From CAZVED01 sp964626205 (GTDB lineage Bacteria; Patescibacteriota; Patescibacteriia; SG8-24), in contig CAZVED010000003.1 in the NCBI GenBank assembly GCA_964626205.1, forward strand, positions 77,151 to 141,150: DNA of 64,000 nt. The letters are read 5' to 3'. A program made the translations under genes and the position numbers. Of the stretch, positions 9,645-19,005 are shown piece by piece; position 1 is the first letter of the stretch; each line of letters starts with the position of its first letter. The notes below the pieces were generated by a model, which worked only from the letters and a program-made list of their open reading frames with translations, did not search any database and had not been told where the DNA came from.

Positions 9645-10766
9645 ATGGGTCTCTTCGGAACGAAGAAAATCAGCTACATCGGCGCCGATCTCGGAGCAGG
9701 CGGGATCAAACTTGTCGAACTCCAGAACGAAAAAGGCCGTGGTCGGCTGACCACGTACGGGTTTACTGAGCGCTCCATCGAGCTGCAGCCGACGAACCTC
9801 ATCGATGACCCGAAAGCTGCAGCAGAGCTGCTCAAAAAGGTCGCTCAGAAAGCGCGCACGACGACGCTCAAGACCGTCGCCGGACTTCCAGTCGCCTCGG
9901 TCTTCAGCGCGGTCATCACGGTACCGAAGGGTAATGAGAAGGAGCAGCGCGAGGCTATCGAATGGCAGGCGCGGAAGCTCATTCCTATCCCGCTCGAAGA
10001 GATGATGCTCGACTCCAAGCGCATTGCTACTCCAGGAGAAAGCGTTGGTACGGCGAAAGGTGTCCCGCCAGCACCGAAAACGGCGGATGCGGCAGGGGGC
10101 AAGAAGGCCGAGAAGAAGACCGAGCAGTTCCTCATCACCGGCGCAAGCAAGGCGATGGTGACGAAGTACGTCACTGCGTTCAAGATGGCGGGATTAGAGC
10201 TTACGAGTCTCGAAACCGAGACATTCGCGCTCATCCGGTCGCTTGTCGGTAAGGACCGCGCGAGGACGATGATCGTTGATATGGGTGCCGTGCGCACGAA
10301 CATCATCATCGTGGAGAACGGCATTCCGTACGTCACACGAAGTTTGGATATGGGCGGCGCGTCGTTCACGAAGGCAATGGCTACGACGATGGCTATGGAT
10401 CCCATGTCGGCCGAAAAGATGAAGTGCGACATCAAGGCGGTGTCGGGCATCTACCCGGATGACAAGCTGCCGAAGCTCTTCGAGAATGTTGTGGCGCCCA
10501 TGATGACCGAGCTGCAGTACTCCATGAACCTGTATGTCGGACAGAACGGTGACGAAGCAAAGCCTATCGAGAAGGTCATCTTGACCGGAGGTTCGGCGGG
10601 TCTTCCGGCGCTCGCTGGACACATCGCCGAGAAGCTCGGCGTCCGCGCGTATGTCGGTGATCCTTGGGCGCGTGTCGTCTATCCGGAAGAACTCCGCCCC
10701 GTCCTCGACGAGATCGGCCCACGATATTCCGTCGCCATCGGCCTCGCCATGCGCGATATCGAATGA
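9645..10766 (+). CDS. pilM: Type IV pilus assembly protein PilM
   Basis: PilM is the actin-like cytoplasmic protein of the pilus alignment complex; it binds the N-terminal tail of PilN. The 373-residue protein has the actin-fold signatures GADLGAGGIKLVEL at residues 8-21, a second phosphate-loop like segment (MIVDMGAVRTNIIIVENG) in the middle, and ILTGGSAGLPAL near the end. A low-complexity Lys/Ala-rich insert near residues 130-160 is unusual. The start is preceded by a TATACT box at 9605-9610. It is the first gene of the pilus operon; pilN follows after 12 bases. Confidence 0.92.
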   Translation: MGLFGTKKISYIGADLGAGGIKLVELQNEKGRGRLTTYGFTERSIELQPTNLIDDPKAAAELLKKVAQKARTTTLKTVAGLPVASVFSAVITVPKGNEKEQREAIEWQARKLIPIPLEEMMLDSKRIATPGESVGTAKGVPPAPKTADAAGGKKAEKKTEQFLITGASKAMVTKYVTAFKMAGLELTSLETETFALIRSLVGKDRARTMIVDMGAVRTNIIIVENGIPYVTRSLDMGGASFTKAMATTMAMDPMSAEKMKCDIKAVSGIYPDDKLPKLFENVVAPMMTELQYSMNLYVGQNGDEAKPIEKVILTGGSAGLPALAGHIAEKLGVRAYVGDPWARVVYPEELRPVLDEIGPRYSVAIGLAMRDIE

Positions 10767-10778
10767 CGCACGCTTCGT

Positions 10779-11519
10779 ATGCATAGTCCGCAGGATGACA
10801 AGATTGCGCCGTTTCTCGCCCCTGACACAGGGTTGAGCGGTGGAGCTCCCGCTGAACCGAAGGCCGGCTCCGATAAGGGGTCCGGGTTCGGAGCACTTCG
10901 GGTTTCGTTGATGCCGTCGGACGACGCCGAGCATGAACCGGATCTTCGTAAGCGTCTGCTCATCCTCGCCATCGTTCTTATCGTCGAGACACTGCTCATC
11001 GGCGGTGTCTATGTCGTGCTCGATCAGCGTGCGCGTGCCCAGCAGGCAGAGCTGCACGACCTCCGGCAGCAGCGCACGCAGCTTACGGCATCGATTGCTG
11101 CGCAGGAAGCGGCTGCGGATGAGCTTTCTGCGTTTGCGATGCAAGTGAACGCCATCACGCCGCGCCTTGATGCGCATGTGTATTGGACCAATATCCTCAC
11201 GCTGGTCGAACAGTACACCCGGCCATCCGTTCGGTACGAGAATGTCGTCGGTGGAATCGCCGGCAACATCCTTACGCTTAGCGCCTCGGCGCCGAGCTAT
11301 CGAGAGATGGCGGAACAAATTCTCGCGTTCCGTGCTGCTCCGATGGTGCGCTCCGTTCGGGCGGACGCGGCAGCAGCTCAAGCCGGATCCGGCAGTGTCA
11401 AATGGAATATGGTCCTCGAAATCGCGCCGGAGGCGTGGCTTCTGACATCGAAAGAAGCTGTACAAAACCCCGCTGCGGTATCGATGCCGGAAGTGGATGC
11501 GGTACCTATCCAACCTTGA
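10779..11519 (+). CDS. pilN: Type IV pilus assembly protein PilN-like
   Basis: This has PilN architecture: a cytoplasmic N-terminal segment (about 65 residues), one transmembrane helix at about residues 67-87 (LLILAIVLIVETLLIGGVYV), a coiled coil with QQAELHDLRQQRTQL, then a small ferredoxin-like periplasmic domain. Sequence identity to known PilN is hard to judge by eye, but order (pilM-pilN-pilO) and topology match. The 246-residue length is a little longer than usual, because of the extended N-terminus. Confidence 0.8.
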   Translation: MHSPQDDKIAPFLAPDTGLSGGAPAEPKAGSDKGSGFGALRVSLMPSDDAEHEPDLRKRLLILAIVLIVETLLIGGVYVVLDQRARAQQAELHDLRQQRTQLTASIAAQEAAADELSAFAMQVNAITPRLDAHVYWTNILTLVEQYTRPSVRYENVVGGIAGNILTLSASAPSYREMAEQILAFRAAPMVRSVRADAAAAQAGSGSVKWNMVLEIAPEAWLLTSKEAVQNPAAVSMPEVDAVPIQP

Positions 11520-11525
11520 CGACCT

Positions 11526-12134
11526 ATGGCAGGCATCATCAAAACCAACGATCGAGCGAAGGTTGCGGCACGGTTTCTGCCGCTCATTACCGTCGCGCTT
11601 GCCATCGCGTATGGCGTGGCCGCTTATCTGTTGCTCATTCTTCCGAAAGTGAGCGTGGTGCTATCGGGTGCAAGGACGGAAATTGCGCAGTTGCGTGCGG
11701 GTATCGCGGGCGACAGCGTGTACGCCACGGAGCTTGAGAATCAGGTGAAAGATTTTTTGACGCTGAACACGGGCAAAAAGACGAAAGTGCATCGAACGAT
11801 GCCGTTGTCCGTGCAGACGCCGGAACTGTTCGTGATGTTCGACACGATCGCTCGTGACAACGGTTTGAGCCTTACGTCAATCGACACCGCGGCAGATCCC
11901 GGTTCCATTGGTCCGGACGGCGTCGTGCCGGTACGCGTCTCTTTCAGCGTGGCGGGAGGGTCGTATTCCGCGTTCCGGAATTTCCTGCATGGCGTGGAGC
12001 AGAATGAGCGTCTTTCCGATGTGCAGTCCATCATGTTCGCGCCGAGCGCGGGCAGCTACAGCATCGTGCTGCGGACGTATTATGTCGATCCGGCGCTCGC
12101 AGCAGGAGCGAAGACCCCTGTTTCGCGACGCTAA
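11526..12134 (+). CDS. pilO: Type IV pilus assembly protein PilO-like
   Basis: Inner-membrane alignment protein partner of PilN. It has a short cytoplasmic tail, one transmembrane helix at about residues 18-40, a short coiled coil (about 45-80) and a C-terminal ferredoxin-like domain with the pattern VSFSVAGGSYSAFRNFLHGVE, typical of PilO. It lies 6 bases after pilN. Length 202 aa fits the family. Confidence 0.82.
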   Translation: MAGIIKTNDRAKVAARFLPLITVALAIAYGVAAYLLLILPKVSVVLSGARTEIAQLRAGIAGDSVYATELENQVKDFLTLNTGKKTKVHRTMPLSVQTPELFVMFDTIARDNGLSLTSIDTAADPGSIGPDGVVPVRVSFSVAGGSYSAFRNFLHGVEQNERLSDVQSIMFAPSAGSYSIVLRTYYVDPALAAGAKTPVSRR

Positions 12135-12146
12135 CCGCTTATCACT

Positions 12147-12431
12147 ATGGCACGACGCAGCGCGAAAGAACGACAGCAGATCATCATCCTCGGAGCAGTC
12201 TTAGGAACAATCCTTCTCGTGTTCGTATACACGCAACGCTCTGCATTCCTGCCATCCGTCACTCCGACAGGCGCTCCTACGGCACAGGAAACACGCGCAG
12301 CTATCACCATCAAGGCAACCGACGAACTGTTCGAGGATGTCCGTTTCACATCGTTGAAGAACAACGTTGAACCGACACTTCGCGCAGTAACGACGGGAAA
12401 TGTCTCGGCATTCAGTCCGGCGGCACCCTGA
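12147..12431 (+). CDS. Small membrane protein in pilus operon (94 aa)
   Basis: The protein has a basic N-terminus (MARRSAKERQQ), one transmembrane helix at about residues 12-29, and a mostly polar outer part of about 65 residues. It occupies the place where pilP lies in pilMNOPQ operons, but there is no lipobox and no recognisable PilP beta domain. Spacing to neighbours is 12 bases upstream and 6 bases downstream, so it is part of the operon. Possible role: a reduced pilus alignment component. Function not known. Confidence 0.65.
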   Translation: MARRSAKERQQIIILGAVLGTILLVFVYTQRSAFLPSVTPTGAPTAQETRAAITIKATDELFEDVRFTSLKNNVEPTLRAVTTGNVSAFSPAAP

Positions 12432-12437
12432 ACGTAT

Positions 12438-14186
12438 ATGTCATTAGGAAACACCTCGACGCAGGTCCTGACGGTGCTTCTTGAGTCAGGTCGCATCACG
12501 GAGGAACAATATAAGGAAGTCGAGCGCTTAAGCGCGGAATCCGGGACGCCGGCCGAGGATATTGTCGTGCAGCGAAAGTTTGCCGATGACGATCTTGTGG
12601 CGAAGGCGAAGGGTATGGTTCTTGGTGTTCCGTACATAGATCTCGTTGGCAAGGATATTCCATCCGATGTTCTCAACCTTATCAGCAAGGAGGCATCGGA
12701 AAACGCGCAGTCCGTCGCGTTTGCGCGAGAAGGTCGTTCCGTGAGCATCGGAATGATCGACCCTCGCGACCCCGCTGCACGACAGGCGCTGGACTTTCTT
12801 GCGCAGACGGCGGGGTTCACTCCGAGCTATCACATCATCACCAAAGCGTCGTTCGCGTATGCGGCGAAGCGGTACGGGGTCATCGGTAAGGAGGTTGAGA
12901 CTGCGCTTGAAGCTGCAGAAGAGAAGTACGCCGTGCCGGAGAAGACGGCAGATGGGCAAGAAGGGAAACTGGAGGAGGTCATCAAAGGAGCACCTGTCTC
13001 GCGCATCGTGAGCGTCATTCTCCGTCATGCGGTCGAAGGCGGTGCGTCAGACATTCATATCGAACCGCTTGCGGAAGAAACCCGTGTTCGGTATCGCGTG
13101 GATGGCGTTCTTCGCGCGGCCCTGACCTTGCCGAAATACATCCACTCATCGCTCATTTCGCGCATCAAGGTGCTTGCGAACCTCAAGCTCGACGAGACGC
13201 GTATTCCGCAGGACGGTCGCATCCGCGAGACGTTCGGAGACAAGGCTATCGATTTCCGCGTATCCACGCTTCCGTTGCAGGACAGTGAGAAGGTCGTGAT
13301 GCGTATTCTCGACACGACGCGCGGTGTTCCGACGCTTGAGCAGCTTGGATTCCGCAAGCAGTACATCGACATCATTGCCGAAGAAATCAAGAAGCCGCAC
13401 GGAATGTTCCTTATCACGGGGCCAACCGGTTCCGGAAAGTCCACGACATTGTTCACTGTCCTCAATATGCGCAACGAGGACGGCATCAACATCTCCACCC
13501 TGGAGGATCCAGTCGAGTACACCATCAAGGGCGTCAACCAAGCGCAGGTGCGTCCGGAGGTTGGATTCGGGTTCGCCGAAGGGCTTCGCGCGCTGCTCCG
13601 CCAGGACCCGAACGTCATCATGGTCGGTGAAATCCGTGACGGTGAAACCGGCGAACTTGCCATTCACGCGGCGCTTACCGGCCACTTGGTCTTTTCCACG
13701 TTGCATACCAACGATGCCTACGGTATCGTGCCGCGTCTGACGGATATGCGCCTCGAGCCGTTCCTCATCGCCGCGACGATGAATCTCGGCATCGCGCAGC
13801 GTCTCGCTCGAAAGATCTGCGAACGGTGCCGAGCGGAAACCGATGTCCCAGCGGAGGTCGAGGCTTCCATCGTGCGCTTGCTCGAACCGATACCGCAGGA
13901 GTACAAGGCGCACCTGACATTCAAATCGGACGGAAGGCCACAGTTCTACAAAGGACGCGGCTGCCTGCGCTGCAACGACACCGGCTATGTCGGCCGTGTC
14001 GCCATCGCGGAAGTACTGCGATTCGACGATGCCATGCGGCAAATCGTCGCCGAAGGGTTCACTACGGAGAAGGCGGACCCGGTGGCGCGAAAGAGCGGAT
14101 TCCTGACGATGCAGCAGGATGGGGTCTTGAAGGCATTGGAAGGTTTGACTACAATTGAGGAGGTGATGAGGGTTACCTCCGAATGA
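12438..14186 (+). CDS. pilB: Type IV pilus extension ATPase PilB
   Basis: Hexameric secretion-type ATPase that powers pilin polymerisation from the cytoplasm. The 582-residue protein has an N-terminal GspE/MshEN domain (about 1-150), the Walker A motif GPTGSGKST at residues 328-336, the Asp box and Walker B (RALLRQDPNVIMVGEIRD), the His box (GHLVFSTLHTND), and the Cys4 zinc site (CERC...CLRCNDTGY) near the C-terminus that distinguishes PilB from PilT. The stop overlaps a possible start of the next gene (ATGA at 14183). Confidence 0.96.
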   Translation: MSLGNTSTQVLTVLLESGRITEEQYKEVERLSAESGTPAEDIVVQRKFADDDLVAKAKGMVLGVPYIDLVGKDIPSDVLNLISKEASENAQSVAFAREGRSVSIGMIDPRDPAARQALDFLAQTAGFTPSYHIITKASFAYAAKRYGVIGKEVETALEAAEEKYAVPEKTADGQEGKLEEVIKGAPVSRIVSVILRHAVEGGASDIHIEPLAEETRVRYRVDGVLRAALTLPKYIHSSLISRIKVLANLKLDETRIPQDGRIRETFGDKAIDFRVSTLPLQDSEKVVMRILDTTRGVPTLEQLGFRKQYIDIIAEEIKKPHGMFLITGPTGSGKSTTLFTVLNMRNEDGINISTLEDPVEYTIKGVNQAQVRPEVGFGFAEGLRALLRQDPNVIMVGEIRDGETGELAIHAALTGHLVFSTLHTNDAYGIVPRLTDMRLEPFLIAATMNLGIAQRLARKICERCRAETDVPAEVEASIVRLLEPIPQEYKAHLTFKSDGRPQFYKGRGCLRCNDTGYVGRVAIAEVLRFDDAMRQIVAEGFTTEKADPVARKSGFLTMQQDGVLKALEGLTTIEEVMRVTSE

Positions 14187-14587
14187 TCAACGATACGCCT
14201 ATGGCCGACACAACGAAAAAGAACGTGCTCATCATCGACGACGACTCTTTCCTTTCAGGTATTTACGCGACGAAACTGGACATCGAAGGGTTCGGCGTCG
14301 TGACGGCGAAGGACGGCGAGGAAGGCCTCAAGATGCTGGAGAAAGAACTTCCAGACCTCATCCTGCTTGACGTGCTCATGCCGAAGCTCGACGGATTCGA
14401 GACGCTCAAGCGTATCAAGGCCATCCCTGGCGCCGCAGATATCCCGGTCATCATGCTTACGAATCTCGGACAAAAAGAGGATATCGAGAAAGGGCTGGAA
14501 CAGGGCGCAGTCGACTACCTCATCAAGGCGCATTTCGTCCCGGCTGAGGCCGTGGACAAGATCAAGAAGGTCCTGAAGATGGCCTGA
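14183..14587 (+). CDS. Single-domain response regulator (CheY-like)
   Basis: A stand-alone receiver domain. It has the acidic pocket (IIDDDS), the phosphorylatable Asp in ILLDVLMPKLDG, the conserved Thr (MLTNLG) and a Lys in the QKED segment, all needed for phosphorylation. There is no output domain. Two starts are possible: the ATG at 14183, which overlaps the pilB stop, or 14201 (MADTTKKN). It sits between pilB and pilC, so it probably tunes pilus motor activity, like PilG/PilH. No histidine kinase gene was found in the window. Confidence 0.9.
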   Translation: MINDTPMADTTKKNVLIIDDDSFLSGIYATKLDIEGFGVVTAKDGEEGLKMLEKELPDLILLDVLMPKLDGFETLKRIKAIPGAADIPVIMLTNLGQKEDIEKGLEQGAVDYLIKAHFVPAEAVDKIKKVLKMA

Positions 14588-14592
14588 GTCAC

Positions 14593-15801
14593 ATGGCACG
14601 CTACGATTACGAGGCACGTGAACAGGATGGCGCGCCGGTAAGCGGCGTGGTCGAATCCCCGACGGAAGACATCGCGCGAGAGACCCTTCGAGATAGGGGT
14701 CTTTTCGTCGTTTCGCTTGCCAAGCAGGGCAGGCAAGGGCTTCTCGCGTTCGAAATCCCGTTCTTCAACAAGATTCCCATCAAGGATATCGTGATCTTTT
14801 CCCGTCAGTTTGCGGTGCTCATGGGTTCGAAAGTGCCGGTTGTGCGCGGACTCAAAACCGTCGCGGCTCAGACGCGGAACGAGCGGTTCCGGAACATTCT
14901 CATCGATATGTCGTCGGACGTGGAGTCGGGAACAGCGCTTTCGGTCGCCATGGCCGCGTATCCGCAGGCGTTCTCCTCGTTTTTCATGAATATGATCCGC
15001 TCCGGCGAGACGACGGGCAAGCTCGAGGAAACGATGAATTACCTCGCGGACCAGATGGAACGCGACTATGACCTTGAAGCGAAGATTAAAGGCGCGATGA
15101 TCTACCCGTTGTTCGTCATCTTCGGCCTTGTTGTCGTGGGCTTCATCATGATGGCATTCGTCGTGCCAAAGCTGACGGGCGTACTTGCCGAGTCGGGTGT
15201 CGATTTGCCGATCACGACGAAGATGCTTATCGCGACATCTTCGTTCTTCGCGGACTACGCGATCGGTATCATCATTGCCACGGTCCTTGCGGCGTTTGCG
15301 TTCCGGTTTTGGACATCTCGTGCGGGCGGACGTGCCATTTGGGATCGCGCCAAGCTGTATATCCCGGTATTCGGTCCGCTCTTGCGGAACATCTATCTCA
15401 TCCGGTTCACGCGTAGTTTCTCTACGCTTCTGCGTGGCGGCGTGGACGTCCCGCAGAGCCTCGCCATCTGTGCGGACATCGTTGGGAACGCGCATTACGA
15501 AAGCATGGTCCGCGCGACCATCAAGGAAGTGAACGATGGAAACTCGCTCACCACCATCATGGCAGAAGACCGGCTTATCCCGCAGATGATCCCGCAGATG
15601 ATCTCGGTCGGTGAAGAGACGGGCCGGCTTTTCGAGGTTCTGGAAAAGCTGACTGAATTTTACGGGCGCGAGCTCGAGAACAGCGTTGCGAACCTGGTAT
15701 CCGCAATCGAGCCGCTTATCATGCTGGTCATGGGCGGTGCCGTCGGCGTCATGGTTTCAGCCATCATCCTTCCGATGTATCGGTTAGCGACAGCTTTCTG
15801 A
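14593..15801 (+). CDS. pilC: Type IV pilus inner-membrane platform protein PilC
   Basis: PilC/GspF is the membrane platform protein that couples PilB to the pilin pool. Two related T2SSF domains are visible (about residues 70-190 and 270-395), each with the short pattern F.R....LL..G.....AL and the sequences SGETTGKLEE and VGEETGRLFE. Three hydrophobic helices are placed at about residues 170-195, 218-240 and 375-398. Length 402 aa is typical. It follows the response regulator by 5 bases. Confidence 0.95.
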   Translation: MARYDYEAREQDGAPVSGVVESPTEDIARETLRDRGLFVVSLAKQGRQGLLAFEIPFFNKIPIKDIVIFSRQFAVLMGSKVPVVRGLKTVAAQTRNERFRNILIDMSSDVESGTALSVAMAAYPQAFSSFFMNMIRSGETTGKLEETMNYLADQMERDYDLEAKIKGAMIYPLFVIFGLVVVGFIMMAFVVPKLTGVLAESGVDLPITTKMLIATSSFFADYAIGIIIATVLAAFAFRFWTSRAGGRAIWDRAKLYIPVFGPLLRNIYLIRFTRSFSTLLRGGVDVPQSLAICADIVGNAHYESMVRATIKEVNDGNSLTTIMAEDRLIPQMIPQMISVGEETGRLFEVLEKLTEFYGRELENSVANLVSAIEPLIMLVMGGAVGVMVSAIILPMYRLATAF

Positions 15802-15824
15802 GTTGTGGAAAAGAGAAGAGTCTG

Positions 15825-15853
15825 TTGTCCTTGCGGTCATTTTTTGCTATACT
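15825..15853 (+). promoter_or_regulatory. Promoter of major pilin gene
   Basis: TTGTCC (15825-15830), 17-base spacer, TATACT (15848-15853) with an extended -10 TGC in front. About 70 bases of leader follow, with a strong ribosome binding site GGGGAG at 15912-15917. This is a dedicated promoter for the pilin, which would allow much higher expression than the upstream assembly genes. Confidence 0.75.
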
Positions 15854-15927
15854 GCTATACAAGGTCCTCTTGTGGACAATTTATTCATCTTTCGTCATTC
15901 AACCCCGTTTAGGGGAGTAACGCACGT

Positions 15928-16422
<495 letters not shown>

Positions 16423-16445
16423 GTCATCGGTCGCACGAATCCACG

Positions 16446-16476
16446 AAAACCCCCGCACATGTGCGGGGGTTTTCTG
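16446..16476 (+). terminator. Strong perfect-palindrome terminator after pilin
   Basis: A perfect 28-base palindrome (AAAACCCCCGCAC / GTGCGGGGGTTTT around the centre at 16459/16460) followed by T-rich sequence. It separates the first pilin from the second one. Confidence 0.9.
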
Positions 16477-16483
16477 CTATACT
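16475..16483 (+). promoter_or_regulatory. Extended -10 promoter of second pilin
   Basis: TGCTATACT, the same extended -10 box as upstream of the first pilin, placed 32 bases before the start codon. No good -35 box is visible because that region is the terminator stem. Confidence 0.5.
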
Positions 16484-16515
16484 TCAGGGACGACATCCCC
16501 ATAATCGTAGCCCAC

Positions 16516-16989
16516 ATGGAAAATCGCACAAAAGGCTTTACGCTCATCGAGCTGCTTCTCGTCATAGCGGTCATCGGACTCATTGGCGCGCTCGCCATGG
16601 CCATGATTGATACCGCGCGAAGGAAGCCGCGCGATGCGAAACGTGTTTCGGACATCAAGGCCATACAGACCGCATTGGACCTGTACATGGCGAGTTCGTC
16701 GACCGGATATCCGGCGACGCCGGTCGTTGCACTGGGGGAGCCTGGGGCCGATCGTCTTTGTGACACGGGTTGGCAATCACGGGCGTCTGCGTGCGCCGGC
16801 AAGGTGTATCTTGAGCTCGTTCCCAAAGCGCCTCCGGTCGCGGACGGTGCTTGCACGCCAGCGGAGAACGCCTATACGTATCAGCAGACCGGCACCGGCA
16901 CCGGGTATATCATCGATTTCTGTCTCGGTGGCGAAGTGTCCGGGTACCCGGCGGGCCCGGTGACGGCGACGGAGGACGGTATCTTGTAA
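16516..16989 (+). CDS. Type IV pilin, second copy
   Basis: Paralogue of the preceding pilin: leader MENRTKG / FTLIELLLV, conserved Glu5, then ARRKPRDAKRVSDIKAIQTALDLYM, matching the first pilin closely in the helix and in the positions of the four cysteines. The start at 16516 gives the normal short leader; the open frame extends upstream into the terminator. A duplication with later divergence is likely. The prepilin peptidase gene starts 3 bases after its stop, so the two are probably co-transcribed. Confidence 0.9.
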   Translation: MENRTKGFTLIELLLVIAVIGLIGALAMAMIDTARRKPRDAKRVSDIKAIQTALDLYMASSSTGYPATPVVALGEPGADRLCDTGWQSRASACAGKVYLELVPKAPPVADGACTPAENAYTYQQTGTGTGYIIDFCLGGEVSGYPAGPVTATEDGIL

Positions 16990-16992
16990 TCT

Positions 16993-17778
16993 ATGTCGCT
17001 TCTTGCCCTCATCTCCACGTTCGTCTTCGGTACGGTCATCGGCAGTTTTTTGAACGCTGTGCTTTGGCGGCTTCGGACGGGTGAGTCGGTGGCGCATGGC
17101 CGTTCGTATTGCACGACCTGTCGTCACACGCTTGCTGCCGCGGACCTCGTGCCGCTGCTGAGTTACCTTCTGCTGCGCGGCAAGTGCCGGTATTGCGCCG
17201 CACCCATCGGCTCCCAGTACCCCATGGTCGAACTGGCGACCGGTTTCCTGTACGTCGCTTCGGCGGCAACGGTTTTCTTCGCGCATGGGAACGTGCTTGG
17301 TGCCGACGCCCTTACGACGCTGCTGCTCTATTGGTATCTGATGAGCGTCCTCGTCATCGTCTTTGTCTACGATTGGCGATACATGCTCATTCTTCGCGCG
17401 GTCACGTTGCCGGCAACGGGTATTGCTGCGGTAGCCAATCTCGCGCTCGGGGTACCATGGATATCGTTGGTGCTCGGCATGCTCATTGGTTGGGGGTTTT
17501 TCCGCCTGCAAATCATCGTATCCAGAGGTCGTTGGGTTGGCGGAGGTGATGCCTGGCTCGGGCTCCTCATGGGAGCCGCGCTCGGATGGCCGATGGTCGT
17601 CGTGGCGTTATTCATCGCGTATCTTACGGGTGCAGCCGTCGGTTCGTTCATGCTCCTGACGCGGCGCGCGAGCATGCAGTCGCAGATCCCGTTCGGGACG
17701 TTCCTTGCCGCGGCGACAGTCATCACGCTTCTTGCTGGTGACGGTATCCTCACCTGGTACCTTAATCTGTTGTCATGA
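16993..17778 (+). CDS. pilD: Prepilin peptidase PilD
   Basis: Membrane aspartyl protease that cuts and N-methylates prepilins. The 261-residue protein has the N-terminal methylase-like domain with two CxxC pairs (CTTC and CRYC), the sequence GSFLNAVLWRLRTGES at residues 17-32, and the two active-site aspartates: FVYDWRY and GGGDAWLG. About seven to eight hydrophobic helices. Substrates are encoded on both sides (two pilins upstream, pseudopilins downstream). Confidence 0.95.
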   Translation: MSLLALISTFVFGTVIGSFLNAVLWRLRTGESVAHGRSYCTTCRHTLAAADLVPLLSYLLLRGKCRYCAAPIGSQYPMVELATGFLYVASAATVFFAHGNVLGADALTTLLLYWYLMSVLVIVFVYDWRYMLILRAVTLPATGIAAVANLALGVPWISLVLGMLIGWGFFRLQIIVSRGRWVGGGDAWLGLLMGAALGWPMVVVALFIAYLTGAAVGSFMLLTRRASMQSQIPFGTFLAAATVITLLAGDGILTWYLNLLS

Positions 17779-18383
17779 CCGATCAGCGCGGCTTTACCTT
17801 GATCGAGATGCTGGTCTCCATGAGCATCTTTGCCGTCATCACGGGGTTCGTGATGGCGAATTATCGCGTTGGCCAACAAGGTGATGAATTGCGCATCTCG
17901 GCGCAGCTCGTAGGGAGCATGGTTCGCCGTGCGCAGACCTCAGCCGTTGCTGGCGGAGAGATTTTCGCATGCGCTGGCGGCCTCTCCGTCGGCACGGTAT
18001 GTACTCCGGGTGATGCCGCCGTATGCGGGGAGGGGACATGCGTCCGCGATATCCCACGTGGGTACGGCGTCCGGTTCTCGACGACGAGCGGCGAAGAACG
18101 ACGGATGACGTATTTCGCGGACACGGATGGGAACCGCAGGTTCGGCGCAGGCGAGACGGTCCGGACAGATACCGTGAGCTCCGGAAGGTTCGTCGACGTG
18201 GTTGCCGTGTCGCCAGCCGACAACGGTGCTCTTGAGATCGTCTTTGTGCCGCCGCGGGCGGCGGCGTTCTATAACGCCGCGACGGACGTGATTGAGGCGG
18301 TCATCACGCTCCGGCATCGTACGACGGGACAAGAGCGCGATGTCCGCATCAACCGTATTTCCGGACAAGTCAGCATCGACTGA
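17775..18383 (+). CDS. Minor pseudopilin (GspH/FimT-like)
   Basis: Starts with the prepilin site DQRG/FTLIEMLVSMSIFAV. The start codon overlaps the pilD stop as ATGA. The 202-residue protein has a predicted beta-rich globular domain with two cysteine pairs and resembles GspH/FimT-type pseudopilins in size and order. Minor pilins of this kind prime pilus assembly. Confidence 0.85.
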   Translation: MTDQRGFTLIEMLVSMSIFAVITGFVMANYRVGQQGDELRISAQLVGSMVRRAQTSAVAGGEIFACAGGLSVGTVCTPGDAAVCGEGTCVRDIPRGYGVRFSTTSGEERRMTYFADTDGNRRFGAGETVRTDTVSSGRFVDVVAVSPADNGALEIVFVPPRAAAFYNAATDVIEAVITLRHRTTGQERDVRINRISGQVSID

Positions 18384-18384
18384 T

Positions 18385-19005
18385 ATGCCAAAAGCATACG
18401 CGCAACGAGGACAAAGCATGCTGGAGGCGATTGTCGCCATTGGCATCATCACGACCGCGGTGTCGAGCGCGTTGACGTTGACGCAAGGTTCCATCAAGGC
18501 GGAGTCCGAAGCGCAAGCAGCGATTGTCGCGGCGAATCTTGGGAGGGAGGCTGCCGAAGTCGTTCGTGCGCTCCGTGACTCGAACTGGCTCGCGGGAAGG
18601 GAATTTGATGACGGGCTTGAAGGACCGGGATTCGATTACACTGGTGTACCTGTTTTTGATGTGGAGACAGGAGTATGGGCCATGGATTTTTCCGCGGATG
18701 CCATCGATGACGAAGAGGCGGTCGTCTATCGGCAAGTTGAGGAGGACGGTACGGCAACAGTCGGGCTGCATCGTCAGGCGACAGGGCAGCCGGATGGATC
18801 GATTCCTACGGCATTTCGCCGGCTGGTCACGCTGGATGCCCTCTGCGATGACGGTGCAGGCGGAATAACGATCGCGGAGAACGGATCCGGATGTGGGGTG
18901 GGGGAAGGCAAGATCGGCATGCGAGTCCAGATTGACATGGCCTGGCGGATTCCCGGTCGCATCCGGAGTCATACTATCGAGTACCATTTGTATGATTGGA
19001 GATAA
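18385..19005 (+). CDS. Minor pseudopilin (GspI/PilV-like)
   Basis: The N-terminus QRGQSMLEAIVAIGIITTAVSSA is a variant prepilin signal: Gly then Gln rather than Phe, with Glu5-like position kept (QSMLEA). This form is common in PilV/GspI-like pseudopilins of this group. The start at 18385 lies just after the previous stop. The long open frame upstream is a shadow of the preceding gene. Length 206 aa. Confidence 0.8.
   Translation: MPKAYAQRGQSMLEAIVAIGIITTAVSSALTLTQGSIKAESEAQAAIVAANLGREAAEVVRALRDSNWLAGREFDDGLEGPGFDYTGVPVFDVETGVWAMDFSADAIDDEEAVVYRQVEEDGTATVGLHRQATGQPDGSIPTAFRRLVTLDALCDDGAGGITIAENGSGCGVGEGKIGMRVQIDMAWRIPGRIRSHTIEYHLYDWR

Noticed and set aside
10194..11513. Minus-strand open frame of 439 aa in the pilus region
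   Set aside because: Opposite pilM and pilN; Arg/His-rich shadow sequence with no known motif.
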